Of a stretch of DNA of 64,000 nt, positions 1 to 8,348 are shown piece by piece. Position numbers and translations under genes: made by a program. This DNA comes from Kordia sp. GTDB taxonomy: Bacteria > Bacteroidota > Bacteroidia > Flavobacteriales > Flavobacteriaceae. The stretch lies in assembly GCF_022447245.1 (NCBI RefSeq), contig NZ_JAKVBC010000003.1, positions 62,001-126,000 on the forward strand, read 5' to 3'. The first letter of the stretch is position 1. The number at the start of each line of letters is the position of its first letter. The notes beneath the pieces are model-generated. The model was given only the letters and a program-made list of their open reading frames with translations, was not told where the DNA came from and made no database searches.

Positions 1-122
1 ATAAGAAAAACTCACACGGAAATATCAATTTTGTATTATTAAGCGATATTGGAACGCCTGTTTTAGATAAAATTGTTCCGAATGAAATCATTATTGAGGC
101 TTTCAATTTTTACAACTCTTAA
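1..122 (+). CDS. aroB: 3-dehydroquinate synthase, C-terminal end (partial)
   Basis: Reading from base 3 gives an open frame of 39 residues ending at TAA 120-122, beginning KKNSHGNINFVLLSDIG and continuing with DKIVPNEIIIEAFNFY. This matches the C-terminal tail of Bacteroidetes AroB, where KK(N)xHGxINFVLL followed by a helix ending EAFxFY is typical. AroB makes 3-dehydroquinate from DAHP in the cytoplasmic shikimate pathway using NAD and a divalent metal; the catalytic core lies outside the window. The call rests on remembered family sequence and only 39 residues. Chorismate synthase, from the same pathway, lies about 18.6 kb downstream but is not linked in an operon. Confidence 0.8.
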   Translation, partial: KKNSHGNINFVLLSDIGTPVLDKIVPNEIIIEAFNFYNS

Positions 123-256
123 CATTAAAAACACAGTTTACTGACATTATTTTTTTCTTTTCAAAAAAAATAGTTGTATTTTTATTATGAGCTAAATAGC
201 TAAAAATTCTCCTTATTTACCTAAGACCGTAGTATTAATTTTAAAAGATTATTCCT

Positions 257-535
257 ATGAGAAAAGCTATCATAGATTATAAAAAAGTGACGCCTGAAAT
301 TCTTCAACTTTTACAAGAGCGTTATCCTGGCGGCTATAGAGATCGGGACATTATTGTATTTGATGACCATCACAATAACACTATTGAAGCCGTAGAGGTC
401 CGCACTAACGACACCATTTATTTAGTAAAAGTGAGTAGCAAATTACACTACACCATGACCAATGTAGATAGTAATACTGTTATTGAAGAAATTACTCCTG
501 ACGAAAATATTGTGAATGATTTTTCGGAAGAGTAG
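257..535 (+). CDS. Small acidic conserved hypothetical protein (92 aa)
   Basis: A 92-residue soluble protein with no signal peptide, membrane segment or recognised motif. It begins MRKAIIDYKK and has an acidic C-terminus (EEITPDENIVNDFSEE). The central part alternates beta-prone residues (IEAVEVRTNDTIYLVKVSSK), suggesting a small alpha/beta or all-beta fold. It stands alone, 134 bases after aroB and 2 bases before the end of the convergent DinB-like gene. No ribosome binding site is visible, as is usual in Flavobacteria. I do not recognise a function; it looks like a genuine lineage-specific gene because codon use matches its neighbours. Confidence 0.7.
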   Translation: MRKAIIDYKKVTPEILQLLQERYPGGYRDRDIIVFDDHHNNTIEAVEVRTNDTIYLVKVSSKLHYTMTNVDSNTVIEEITPDENIVNDFSEE

Positions 536-537
536 CG

Positions 538-1050
538 TTAAACATAGCGTTCGTTAATTACATTAACATGATGCTTTTCGTGCCCAGCTACAATGTATGC
601 CAAAGCACGAACAGACATTTCATTGCCGCTTGCGACGCCTACTCTAGCCAACATTTCATCTGAAAAACTCTGGAATAACGCAATTGTCCCTTGTCGAATC
701 GCACAATATTCACGAAGCATTTCAGCACTATCTCTATCATTTGCTCCAGAATACGGAACATAATCATCCTGTTCAAAACCTGGCAAATCCGTTTTATCAT
801 TTCTTGCAAAACGCAGCGCTCTGTTACAAAATATACGTTCTGTATCCATAATATGCTGCAACACCTCTTTGATTGTCCATTTTCCTACCGCATAAGCGCT
901 TTTCAATTGCGCATCAGTTAAAGAATTTACCAATTCCGTCACTTCCTCTACACCTTTTGCCAATGCTTCAAAAATATCTTTACCTTTAAATTTCTGAATA
1001 TACGGATCAAAATATGGATTGTATTCGTTTATGTTTGGAAATGGAATCAT
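538..1050 (-). CDS. DinB family protein
   Basis: A 170-residue protein of the DinB/YfiT-like four-helix bundle superfamily (DinB_2 type). His66 (in KEVLQHIMDTERI) and the His157/His160/His161 cluster (GHEKHHVNV) occupy the metal-ligand positions of the family. The tryptophan of VGKWTIKEVLQH is also a family hallmark. Members are metal-binding proteins; some are thiol-dependent S-transferases (bacillithiol or mycothiol users), but the substrate here cannot be read from sequence. Length is typical. It is convergent with the small gene at 257-535 and appears monocistronic. Fold assignment is firm, biochemical role unknown. Confidence 0.85.
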   Translation of the reverse strand: MIPFPNINEYNPYFDPYIQKFKGKDIFEALAKGVEEVTELVNSLTDAQLKSAYAVGKWTIKEVLQHIMDTERIFCNRALRFARNDKTDLPGFEQDDYVPYSGANDRDSAEMLREYCAIRQGTIALFQSFSDEMLARVGVASGNEMSVRALAYIVAGHEKHHVNVINERYV

Positions 1051-1148
1051 AACTAATTGCGGTTTTTTGGTTTTTATTTTTTAGAAACTGAATATACTGC
1101 TAATTTCACTTCTTGAAAAGTTAGCACAGCAACATAGTCAAAAGAAAA

Positions 1149-1502
1149 TCAAATTTTAAACAAATACATCCAAATTATTCTTGAAATCCGCATGTTAAAA
1201 AAGGACAATCCAATCATTGCAACAGCAATCATTAAGAAGATTTGAAAGTTATCTCCAAACTGAAAAACATACGACAGTAATAAATACAACCCAATTGCCT
1301 CACCAACTGTCAACATGTAACTTACATACATCGCCCCATAAAAGTATCCAGGCTCTTTTTCAAATTTATAATCACAAACTGTACACTTTTCATGCATTTT
1401 TGGTAATTTTAGCTTAAAAAACCCTCCTTTTTCTTTAAAAACCTTTCCTTTACGGCAATTAGGACAAGTTCCAATATATATATTTTTAACTGTATTTTCC
1501 AT
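1149..1502 (-). CDS. DUF983 domain-containing membrane protein
   Basis: The protein starts at MENTVKNIYIG (ATG 1500-1502), giving 117 residues. A longer frame reaches 1535, but a TAACTTTG promoter box at 1520-1527 lies inside it, so the inner ATG is preferred. The N-terminus carries CPNCRKGKVF and later CTVCDYKFEKEPGYFYGAMYVSY, the paired CxxC zinc-ribbon and the PGYFYGAM signature of DUF983. Two hydrophobic segments follow (roughly residues 60-80 and 88-108). The family is widespread in Bacteroidetes and Alphaproteobacteria with no established function. It is divergent from the AraC-type regulator. Confidence 0.85.
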   Translation of the reverse strand: MENTVKNIYIGTCPNCRKGKVFKEKGGFFKLKLPKMHEKCTVCDYKFEKEPGYFYGAMYVSYMLTVGEAIGLYLLLSYVFQFGDNFQIFLMIAVAMIGLSFFNMRISRIIWMYLFKI

Positions 1503-1519
1503 GAATTCTAATTTTAATA

Positions 1520-1527
1520 CAAAGTTA
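1520..1527 (-). promoter_or_regulatory. Probable -7 box of the DUF983 gene
   Basis: The minus strand reads TAACTTTG, an exact match to the Bacteroidetes TAnnTTTG -7 consensus, 18 bases before the chosen ATG at 1502. No clear TTG -33 element is seen at the expected spacing, so the call rests on the -7 box and position alone. Confidence 0.45.
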
Positions 1528-1596
1528 AAAACCAATGATTTGCCTTAAAGTTTGTATTTTCGCATTTTATAGCACAAAAAAGACATTTTATAGAAA

Positions 1597-2460
1597 ATGA
1601 AATTACTTCCTGTTTATAATATTTCACAGTTTAAAGAACAAGAAACAAGCAAACACTTGTACTGCAATCGTTTTAAAGAGCATTTACAAACGCATCCATT
1701 TATTGAAAAACCACATAGACATGATTTTCATTTACTTGTCATTTTCACAAAAGGAACTGGCACACATGTAGTTGACTTTAATACGTTTCATATTGTTCCC
1801 GGCAGTGTTTTCGCTTTACAACCAGGACACATGCATCATTGGGAACTCTCTAAAGATATCGATGGTTATATTCTATTTCATTCGAAAGAATTTTACAATC
1901 TCCATTTTCAACATAAACAAATTAATGATTATCCATTTTACTTTTCTACATACAATACACCTGAACTAGTTTTAGATATTGAAGAAGCGAACAATATTTC
2001 ATCGCTTTTTGAAATGGTTTTAGCAGAATATTCTTCAACAGCTTTATTAAAAGAACATGCCGTTTTGAGTTTATTGGATGTAATTTACATTAAACTATCA
2101 CGTCACTACATCAATCCTACTCATTTGCAAATCAAAAGATACCATACCGTCTTAAGAAATTTTGAAGTATTGCTTGAACAGTATTACATACACGAAAAGA
2201 AGCCTTCTTTTTATGCTTCCAAGTTAAATATCACTTTGAAACATTTGAATAGAATTTGCAAGGAAACCTTAGAAAAAACCGCCACGACTGTTATTACTGA
2301 TCGTATCATTTTAGAAGCAAAACGAATGTTATTAACGCCTGAATTATCTGTAAATGAAATTGCCAATTATTTAGGATTTGAAGATTACTCGTATTTTTCG
2401 AGATTATTTAAACAGAAAACAGCATTATCACCTTCTGAGTTTCGGAAGTTAGAATATTAA
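1597..2460 (+). CDS. AraC family transcriptional regulator
   Basis: A 287-residue regulator with an N-terminal cupin-like sensing domain (about residues 20-130, including HRHDFHLLVIFTKGTG and the later PGHMHHWEL) and a C-terminal pair of helix-turn-helix motifs (about 190-287). The second HTH contains SVNEIANYLGFEDYSYFSRLFKQKTALSPSEFRK, the classic AraC/XylS signature. The HRH and HMHH histidines suggest a cupin metal or ligand site. The effector and targets are unknown. It is divergent from the DUF983 gene with about 94 bases between starts; no adjacent gene on its strand looks like an obvious regulon member. Confidence 0.9.
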   Translation: MKLLPVYNISQFKEQETSKHLYCNRFKEHLQTHPFIEKPHRHDFHLLVIFTKGTGTHVVDFNTFHIVPGSVFALQPGHMHHWELSKDIDGYILFHSKEFYNLHFQHKQINDYPFYFSTYNTPELVLDIEEANNISSLFEMVLAEYSSTALLKEHAVLSLLDVIYIKLSRHYINPTHLQIKRYHTVLRNFEVLLEQYYIHEKKPSFYASKLNITLKHLNRICKETLEKTATTVITDRIILEAKRMLLTPELSVNEIANYLGFEDYSYFSRLFKQKTALSPSEFRKLEY

Positions 2461-2532
2461 GCGATTAGATGCGCTCTTGTTTTCAGAAAGTTGATTTACT
2501 TAGATGTTTTAGAACTATCTTCAAAAGAAAAA

Positions 2533-2586
2533 GATTCAGCACTTACTGTAAAACACAGAAAAATACTGAATCCTAATCTATTTTTT
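2533..2586 (+). terminator. Possible terminator after the AraC gene
   Basis: GATTCAG (2533-2539) pairs with CTGAATC (2566-2572); the loop holds a second small stem (CTGT/ACAG). A run of six T follows at 2581-2586. The loop is large and the T-run is spaced from the stem, so this is only suggestive. The rest of 2461-2649 holds nothing else recognisable. Confidence 0.3.
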
Positions 2587-2649
2587 CAATTAATAATTCT
2601 ACTTCACATTTCGACTACACTCAATGTTTGGTATCTAAAAATAGAAGTT

Positions 2650-5238
2650 TTATGCTGAATTACGGCTCGCATTAATGTTTCCGAATAACGAACGTGTCAC
2701 CATTTTTTCATAGGTCTTTAGTTCGTTTTCATCCGCATTTGGATCTTTTTGTAATTCTTGAATCTTACGTAAGGCATATTGTTGAATCGTAAGTAACGGT
2801 AAAACAATCTTTTCACGGGCATGAATTGAAGCTTTCCCTGCCTGTTCATTCTCCATTAAGGTTTCGTAACCTGTTAGTTTTAAGAGCATTCGCTTTGTGC
2901 GATTGAATTCTTCAAAAACAATAGTCCAGAATTCACCAAACTCCTCATTATCTTTCATATATGCAGTTAACTTAAAGAAAGACTTCGTTAAACTCATCAT
3001 ACTGTTTTCAAGCAATGTTCGGAAGAAAGAAGAGTTTTTGTATAGGTTTTCAACCGCTTCAAACTGTCCGTTTTTCTCCATATACTCTAATGCAGTTCCT
3101 ACTCCATAAAAACCAGGAACGTTTTGTTTCAACTGACTCCAGCTTCCTACAAATGGAATGGCACGCAAGTCAGAAAAATTGAATTCTTTAGACTTTGAAC
3201 GTTTTGACGGACGACTACCAATATTAGTTTTTGCATAATATTTTAATGTACTCATTCGCTCCAAATAAGTTAAGAATCTTGGATGTTTTTTAAAAGCTAC
3301 ATACGTATCATAACTTACCGAAGCCAAGGTTTCCATTGTCTTTTTATCTTCATTTGAAAACTCTGCTTCTTCGTTTGAAAATATTTCATTTGAGATTCCT
3401 GAGCTCAACAATTGCTCTAAGTTGTATTGACATGACTCTGGAGTTCCAAAATTTGAACTAATTGTTTGTCCTTGTACCGTTAATTGAATTTCTTCATCTT
3501 GAATTGTTTTCCCTAACGAAGCATAAAATTGATGTGTTTTTCCTCCTCCACGTGCTGGCGGCCCACCTCTACCATCAAAGAAAATAACTTTGATTCCAAA
3601 TTCACGTGAAATAGCCGTGAGTTCTTCTTTTGCCTTAAAAATACTCCAATTCGCCATTAAATAACCTCCATCTTTTGTTCCATCAGAGAAACCTAACATA
3701 ATATACTGCTTGTTTCCTCTTCGTTTCAAATGCGCTGCATAAGCTTCATTTGTATACAAAGTTCGCATCACATCTTGTGCCGCTTGCAAGTCCGGAACTG
3801 TTTCAAATAAAGGCGAAACATCTACATCCGGTTGCTTCCAATTACATAAACGCAACATTGTAAATGCTTCCATTACATGCAATGCCGATTGATTGTTACT
3901 AATAATATAACGATTAGCTCCACGTTCACCATTGCGGCTCTGAATGGTTTTCATCGCATAAATTGATGAAATAGTAGCATTTGTGATTTCATTATCAAAA
4001 TATTCAGCTTGTATAACGCTATCAATATTTGTCAGTACTTTTATTTTTTCTTCTGCCGTAGCATTCGCATAGTCAATAGAAAATAAAGCATCTTCTCGAG
4101 ATTCCATCACATCTACAATGTTTTCAAATACACCTTGATGCACTCTTGAATCTTGACGAATGTCTAACATCGCAAAGTGATATCCAAACAACTTTACTTT
4201 ATTGATTAAGTCATTCAATTCTGTAGAAAATAATGATTGATGGTCAGTTATTATAACATCTCTAATTGCTTTTAATTCCGCTTCAAACTCAGCCAAAGAA
4301 AGCATTCCGTCTTCTTTTCGCAGATATACATTGTCATACAACATATGTTCTAAACGTACTAAGCGCTTTTCTACACCTTCAAACGTGAGTCTACGCTTCA
4401 ACTTACGAATGTCTCTATAATAGTTCAGTAAAATTGTGCTACGCAAACGCTCTGCCACCTTAAGTGTGATATCTGTTGTTACAAATGGATTTCCATCACG
4501 ATCGCCACCAGGCCAAAAACCTAAATCAATCACTTGATTATCTAGTTCTTCATCTTTAAAGATATTATCCTGAATGTAATTGTATATTTTACTTGCAGAA
4601 TGATAAAAAACGTTCTCCAAGTACCATATTAAGCTTACCGCTTCGTTATATGGTGTAGGCTTTTCCTTTTTAAAGAAAGGAGTTTTTCCTAATTGCGCCA
4701 ATAATTTTTTTATCGTCAATAAATCATCTTTTTCAATAGCCTCTGCTAAATCAGTAATGATTCCAAGTACTTGTCCAGGGTAAAATTGTGTTGGATGCGC
4801 TGTTAATACAGGACGGATTTTAAAATGTTTTAAATAGTTTTTTAATGCATCCATCTGATGCTTTTCTTGCGCTTCCTCCTTTATGTTTCGTAGTGTTCCA
4901 CGTCCATCCATATTGTTTACAATAGGAAACGCTGCATCTTCAACAGCATCAAATAAAACTACCTGACGCTCAATATATTGAATGAAGCGAAACAGTAAAT
5001 TAACCTTTTCTTCCTCAGTTTTATCTTTTTCAACATAGCGCTCAAAGAATTTGTCCATGATTTGTGATGGATTCTTATCGCGCCTATACCCTTCTTCACA
5101 AATCTCACTAAATAAAGGCAATAACACACCTGTATTGGAGATTCCATCAAAAGGTAAAGTCATAAAAATACTGTTGTAGATTTGATATTTAGAAGAAACA
5201 TTTTCTTTAAATCGTTCTAGTTTTGGTTTGCGAGACAT
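2650..5238 (-). CDS. ppc: Phosphoenolpyruvate carboxylase
   Basis: An 862-residue enzyme that carboxylates PEP to oxaloacetate with bicarbonate, the anaplerotic entry to the TCA cycle. The first active-site block is VLTAHPTQFYPGQV (His148), and FWPGGDRDGNPFVT (about 241-254) is the conserved GGDRDGNP block. The C-terminal catalytic loop is VIFFDGRGGPPARGGGKTH, and MLGFSDGTKDGGY matches the MLGYSDSxKDxG block. The first and third blocks depart from the textbook VLTAHPTE and HGRGGxxGRGGGP forms, as in the divergent Bacteroidetes clade. Length is near the usual 870-950. It is monocistronic; no regulatory serine-phosphorylation N-terminus of the plant type is seen. Confidence 0.93.
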   Translation of the reverse strand: MSRKPKLERFKENVSSKYQIYNSIFMTLPFDGISNTGVLLPLFSEICEEGYRRDKNPSQIMDKFFERYVEKDKTEEEKVNLLFRFIQYIERQVVLFDAVEDAAFPIVNNMDGRGTLRNIKEEAQEKHQMDALKNYLKHFKIRPVLTAHPTQFYPGQVLGIITDLAEAIEKDDLLTIKKLLAQLGKTPFFKKEKPTPYNEAVSLIWYLENVFYHSASKIYNYIQDNIFKDEELDNQVIDLGFWPGGDRDGNPFVTTDITLKVAERLRSTILLNYYRDIRKLKRRLTFEGVEKRLVRLEHMLYDNVYLRKEDGMLSLAEFEAELKAIRDVIITDHQSLFSTELNDLINKVKLFGYHFAMLDIRQDSRVHQGVFENIVDVMESREDALFSIDYANATAEEKIKVLTNIDSVIQAEYFDNEITNATISSIYAMKTIQSRNGERGANRYIISNNQSALHVMEAFTMLRLCNWKQPDVDVSPLFETVPDLQAAQDVMRTLYTNEAYAAHLKRRGNKQYIMLGFSDGTKDGGYLMANWSIFKAKEELTAISREFGIKVIFFDGRGGPPARGGGKTHQFYASLGKTIQDEEIQLTVQGQTISSNFGTPESCQYNLEQLLSSGISNEIFSNEEAEFSNEDKKTMETLASVSYDTYVAFKKHPRFLTYLERMSTLKYYAKTNIGSRPSKRSKSKEFNFSDLRAIPFVGSWSQLKQNVPGFYGVGTALEYMEKNGQFEAVENLYKNSSFFRTLLENSMMSLTKSFFKLTAYMKDNEEFGEFWTIVFEEFNRTKRMLLKLTGYETLMENEQAGKASIHAREKIVLPLLTIQQYALRKIQELQKDPNADENELKTYEKMVTRSLFGNINASRNSA

Positions 5239-5353
5239 AAGCTCAAAATTTTAATGTGGTTTTTCAAATAGAAGGTACATACCTGAAATCAGATTAGTTA
5301 AACAAACAATTCAAAATATTTTTCGAAGCTTTTTAAAATTGAGTTTACTAATG

Positions 5354-5387
5354 AAAAAACCCTTACACGAAAAGCGCAAGGGTTTTT
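5354..5387 (-). terminator. Rho-independent terminator of the Lrp-type gene
   Basis: AAAAAACCCTT (5354-5364) pairs with AAGGGTTTTT (5378-5387). On the minus strand the stem ends in a U-run. It lies 26 bases downstream of the Lrp-family stop codon and upstream of ppc, so it separates the two minus-strand genes. Confidence 0.75.
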
Positions 5388-5412
5388 ATATGCTGTATTT
5401 TTCGCTGTATCG

Positions 5413-5892
5413 TTATAAATCGTTAAAAATAGAATGCATCAAGCGATTCTTATCGTTGATACTTTCTTCTAACGAAATCATGGTTTCTGTACGCGATACA
5501 CCATCAATATCATCAATCATAAAGATGATATCTTTAGCGTGTTTTGTGTTTTTTGCACGTACTTTACAGAAAATATTAAACTTTCCAGTAGTAATGTGCG
5601 CCACCGTGATATATGGAATTTCTTGTATTCTATTTAACACAAACTTTGTTTGCGAGGTTTTTTCAAGGAATATACCTACATAAGCGATAAATGAATATCC
5701 TAATTTATGATAGTCTAATGTTAACGAAGACCCTTTAATAATTCCTGCCTCTTCTAATTTTTTAACACGAACATGAACTGTTCCTGCAGAAATTAATAAC
5801 TTCTTTGCGATGTCCGTAAATGGAATTCTAGTATTCTCAATCAGCATGTCTAATATCTGATGATCCACTTCATCTAACCTAAATTTTGCCAT
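5413..5892 (-). CDS. Lrp/AsnC family transcriptional regulator
   Basis: A 159-residue feast/famine regulator. Residues 1-60 form the winged HTH (LDEVDHQILDMLIENTRIPFTDIAKKLLISAGTVHVRVKKLEEAGII). Residues 65-150 form the RAM/AsnC effector domain (YVGIFLEKTSQTKFVLNRIQEIPYITVAHITTGKFNIFCKV). Family members form octamers or dimers and respond to amino acids; here the ligand is not evident. It has its own terminator and is separated from the M14 peptidase by 87 bases of same-strand spacer. Length is typical of AsnC-type proteins. Confidence 0.92.
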   Translation of the reverse strand: MAKFRLDEVDHQILDMLIENTRIPFTDIAKKLLISAGTVHVRVKKLEEAGIIKGSSLTLDYHKLGYSFIAYVGIFLEKTSQTKFVLNRIQEIPYITVAHITTGKFNIFCKVRAKNTKHAKDIIFMIDDIDGVSRTETMISLEESINDKNRLMHSIFNDL

Positions 5893-5979
5893 GATTATCT
5901 TATATTATTTTTTAAAGATAATGCAAAAAAAACAAAAAAAACCGAATAATAATGCATAAAACACCATTAGATATGTTAA

Positions 5980-7119
5980 CTAATTGTCAATTTTATTGAA
6001 TTTTCTTAAATACTCAGCTACCTCTGTTTGCAACGAAAACGATTGAAATATATACTTCGCAGCGATTGCCTCCTGAAAATCAATGATTTTGTGTCCAAAT
6101 GATTTTTTTAATATTTTTTTATCTTCAATTTGTGGTTGAAAGTCAATTTTTTCATTTGTGAGCACTTCTTGGTACATAATTCCTAAATCAAAAGTTTCAT
6201 TTTGCTCTGTTTTTACATTTTTTAAAATGACATCATAATACTGTTTTGCATTTTCGGGAATTGCAAAATAAGCGTCTGTAAATTGCCCTGTAATTTCTGT
6301 TGAACTTATGTACTGAATTGCCTCTATAAGTGCGTAAAAAATCAATTCGCGTGTTTTTTCGCGTCTGTAATCGCCTGGAAAGTGTCCAGCCTCAAATAAA
6401 ACAGTTGGTGTTCCTAAGGACTGAAATGTATCTCCTACACAATTAATATTAAAACCGTCATCGTAGCGCCCAATATGATTTGGAATGATTTTTTGAAGCA
6501 TTTCGTTCATTTTTACAATGATTTGCATGCTTTTTTGACGACTTGGAGTTATTGATCGCTCTTGATCCTCAGAAGGCGTTAAAAACGATAGTATAGATGA
6601 CTTATCTACATTTCCTGCACTGTACATTGTGCGCTGTCCATGTAAATTGTAGCAATAATCAGGTTGAAATTCCTCATAAACAGCTTTTAAAACTGTACTT
6701 TCTGGTTGCGAAAGTGTTTGTGCATCACGATTTAGGTCAATTTCATTGGCATTTAAGCGCGTATAGGCATGAGAACCATCTGGATTCAACATTGGAATGA
6801 TACATAAAGTACAATTGCTTAGAATTGCTTCTGAAGCTTCTGTTGATTGTTTTAAAAAAGTGCATAGATCAAATATAGCTTTGGTGGTAGTAGATTCATT
6901 TCCGTGCATCTGTGACCACATAAGTATTTTTTTGCTTCCATTTCCAATCGTTAGGGAATGGATAGGGCGATTTAATACAGAACGCCCAATTACTTTTACC
7001 TTGAATTTTAAGGGCAATGATTTTAGCAAAGGATCAATATGTGTAAGAGTAATGTATCGACCTTCTAATGATGATTCAAAATTTGAGCGAAACCAATTCG
7101 CTAATGGATGTGTATACAT
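5980..7119 (-). CDS. M14 family zinc carboxypeptidase
   Basis: A metallocarboxypeptidase-like protein of 379 residues from ATG 7117-7119. An upstream in-frame ATG at 7176 would add 19 residues that lie inside the operator array, so the shorter start is preferred. The zinc motif HGNE (in WSQMHGNES, about residue 72) is followed by PMLNPDGSHAYTRLNANEIDLNRD, then YNLHGQRT with the third zinc histidine, and FEAGH with the likely catalytic glutamate. No signal peptide is visible, so it is probably cytoplasmic, like the M14 amidase/peptidase group acting on cell-wall or amino-acid conjugates. It faces the XRE regulator across shared operator sites and is probably controlled by it. Confidence 0.88.
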   Translation of the reverse strand: MYTHPLANWFRSNFESSLEGRYITLTHIDPLLKSLPLKFKVKVIGRSVLNRPIHSLTIGNGSKKILMWSQMHGNESTTTKAIFDLCTFLKQSTEASEAILSNCTLCIIPMLNPDGSHAYTRLNANEIDLNRDAQTLSQPESTVLKAVYEEFQPDYCYNLHGQRTMYSAGNVDKSSILSFLTPSEDQERSITPSRQKSMQIIVKMNEMLQKIIPNHIGRYDDGFNINCVGDTFQSLGTPTVLFEAGHFPGDYRREKTRELIFYALIEAIQYISSTEITGQFTDAYFAIPENAKQYYDVILKNVKTEQNETFDLGIMYQEVLTNEKIDFQPQIEDKKILKKSFGHKIIDFQEAIAAKYIFQSFSLQTEVAEYLRKFNKIDN

Positions 7120-7127
7120 ATGTGTCT

Positions 7128-7434
7128 GTTTACAAGTTACAAATGTAAACATTGTATATTTTACAATTGTAAACACAAAAATTACATCTACTTGTTTATT
7201 AATGTAAACGAGATTCTATAGACTCAATATACACTTGTTTACAAATAGAAGTATATATGTATATCAGATATAAAAATAATACAAACAACTGTTTATTAAC
7301 ATGTTAAGAACATCAACCTAAAGTAATATATAACCTATTAATTATTGTTTAACTTTGTACACTTGTACATTTGAAATATTCTTTTTACATTTGTAAACAT
7401 ATCAATTCAACACTTATTGTTTACAATGCTAAAC
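7128..7434. promoter_or_regulatory. Array of GTTTACA/TGTAAAC operator palindromes
   Basis: At least six related sites lie between and into the starts of the M14 and XRE genes. They are GTTTACA...TGTAAAC across 7128-7150, TTTACAATTGTAAA (perfect palindrome, 7160-7173), GTTTATTAATGTAAAC (7194-7209), half-site GTTTACA (7237-7243), TTTTACATTTGTAAAC (7383-7398) and GTTTACAATGCTAAAC (7419-7434). The last overlaps the XRE start codon at 7426. Palindromes of this size are the usual targets of dimeric HTH_3 regulators. The arrangement implies that the XRE protein represses or controls itself and the carboxypeptidase. Binding by this protein is inference. Confidence 0.7.
7350..7357 (+). promoter_or_regulatory. 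Probable -7 box of the XRE gene
   Basis: TAACTTTG matches the TAnnTTTG consensus, 69 bases before the ATG at 7426. Two GTTTACA-type palindromes (7383-7398 and 7419-7434) lie between this box and the start codon, a position suited to repression. No convincing -33 TTG. Confidence 0.45.
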
Positions 7435-7848
7435 ACTTCAGATTTTACAAAAAGACTTAAAAAAGTAATTGAATATTATGACTTATCTGCTTCTGCATTT
7501 GCTGATAGATTAGGCGTACAACGTTCTAGTATCTCACATATTTTATCTGGAAGAAACAAACCAAGTTTAGAATTTGTAATGAAGATTTTGAGTAATTTTC
7601 CAGAAGTAGAATTGTATTGGTTGTTGAATGGAAAAGGTAGTTTTCCAAAAACAGAAGCAAATGAAATACTGCAGCCTACTGCTCCAATTTCAAAACCAAA
7701 AACTACACAAACTACAATTCAACAATCATTGCCTTTGGAAGAAAAAATACAAGCCACTATTCCATCACAAGTTTCTTCAAGTGATAAAACAATTGACAAG
7801 ATTGTGATTTTTTATACAGATGGAACTTTTGAGGCGTATCAGAAGTAA
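7426..7848 (+). CDS. XRE family (HTH_3) transcriptional regulator
   Basis: A 140-residue regulator starting at ATG 7426 (MLNTSDFTKRLKK); a TTG at 7417 is in frame but lies in an operator. Residues 8-62 form the lambda-repressor-like HTH (IEYYDLSASAFADRLGVQRSSISHILSGRNKPSLEFVMKILSNFPEVELYWLLNGKGSF). The middle, residues 70-120, is rich in Thr, Pro and Gln and probably disordered. The protein ends in a conserved beta segment, KIVIFYTDGTFEAYQK, a tail seen on many flavobacterial XRE proteins. Its upstream region is studded with GTTTACA palindromes, so autoregulation is likely. It is divergent from the M14 carboxypeptidase. Confidence 0.9.
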   Translation: MLNTSDFTKRLKKVIEYYDLSASAFADRLGVQRSSISHILSGRNKPSLEFVMKILSNFPEVELYWLLNGKGSFPKTEANEILQPTAPISKPKTTQTTIQQSLPLEEKIQATIPSQVSSSDKTIDKIVIFYTDGTFEAYQK

Positions 7849-7881
7849 ATTAACTAATTTCACTTCCAATTTTCAACAATA

Positions 7882-8217
7882 CTATATTCCTGCAATTAGA
7901 TATAGTATTAGTAATATTAATGTAAACATCGATATCTCAAACAAAAAGAAATTATAGCTTGTCCAAAGTAATGTTACTAAAACAAATACAATACTAATTA
8001 AGCCTGCTGTTGTTTGTGTAGCTACTGATTTTCTTTTTGTATAAGGAAATGCAATCAATAAAATTATTGTTGCCAATACTAATGTGATTATAAGTATGAG
8101 TTCTAATGATAGTGTATCAACTTCTTCCATACCCATGATCCACAATAAAACATAAGCAAGTTGCCCAGCAGAAATCAAAGAAAATATGGTTGAAACTAGA
8201 TAATAATTGATTTTCAT
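7882..8217 (-). CDS. Small polytopic membrane protein, function unknown
   Basis: A 111-residue hydrophobic protein with about four transmembrane segments (roughly residues 8-28, 38-57, 68-88 and 91-110). The only charged cluster, PYTKRKS, sits between segments 2 and 3. The start MKINYYLV is the only reasonable one. No family recognised. It is convergent with the XRE gene and divergent from the lipoprotein gene at 8349, so it is a single-gene unit. Confidence 0.65.
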   Translation of the reverse strand: MKINYYLVSTIFSLISAGQLAYVLLWIMGMEEVDTLSLELILIITLVLATIILLIAFPYTKRKSVATQTTAGLISIVFVLVTLLWTSYNFFLFEISMFTLILLILYLIAGI

Positions 8218-8348
8218 ATTTTAAAAAAATCATGTTTCGCCTAAAGATACTAAAATACAACAACTACTGTATTCCTTCAGGATTTTGTGTATCTGCATCT
8301 GATTTTTTAGTTACTTTGTAAAGAATTCACGCAAAAATTATAATTCTA

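Noticed and set aside
7120-7176. N-terminal extension of the M14 peptidase to 7176
   Set aside because: The bases form part of the operator array (GTTTACA palindromes), and the extra residues are not a signal peptide.
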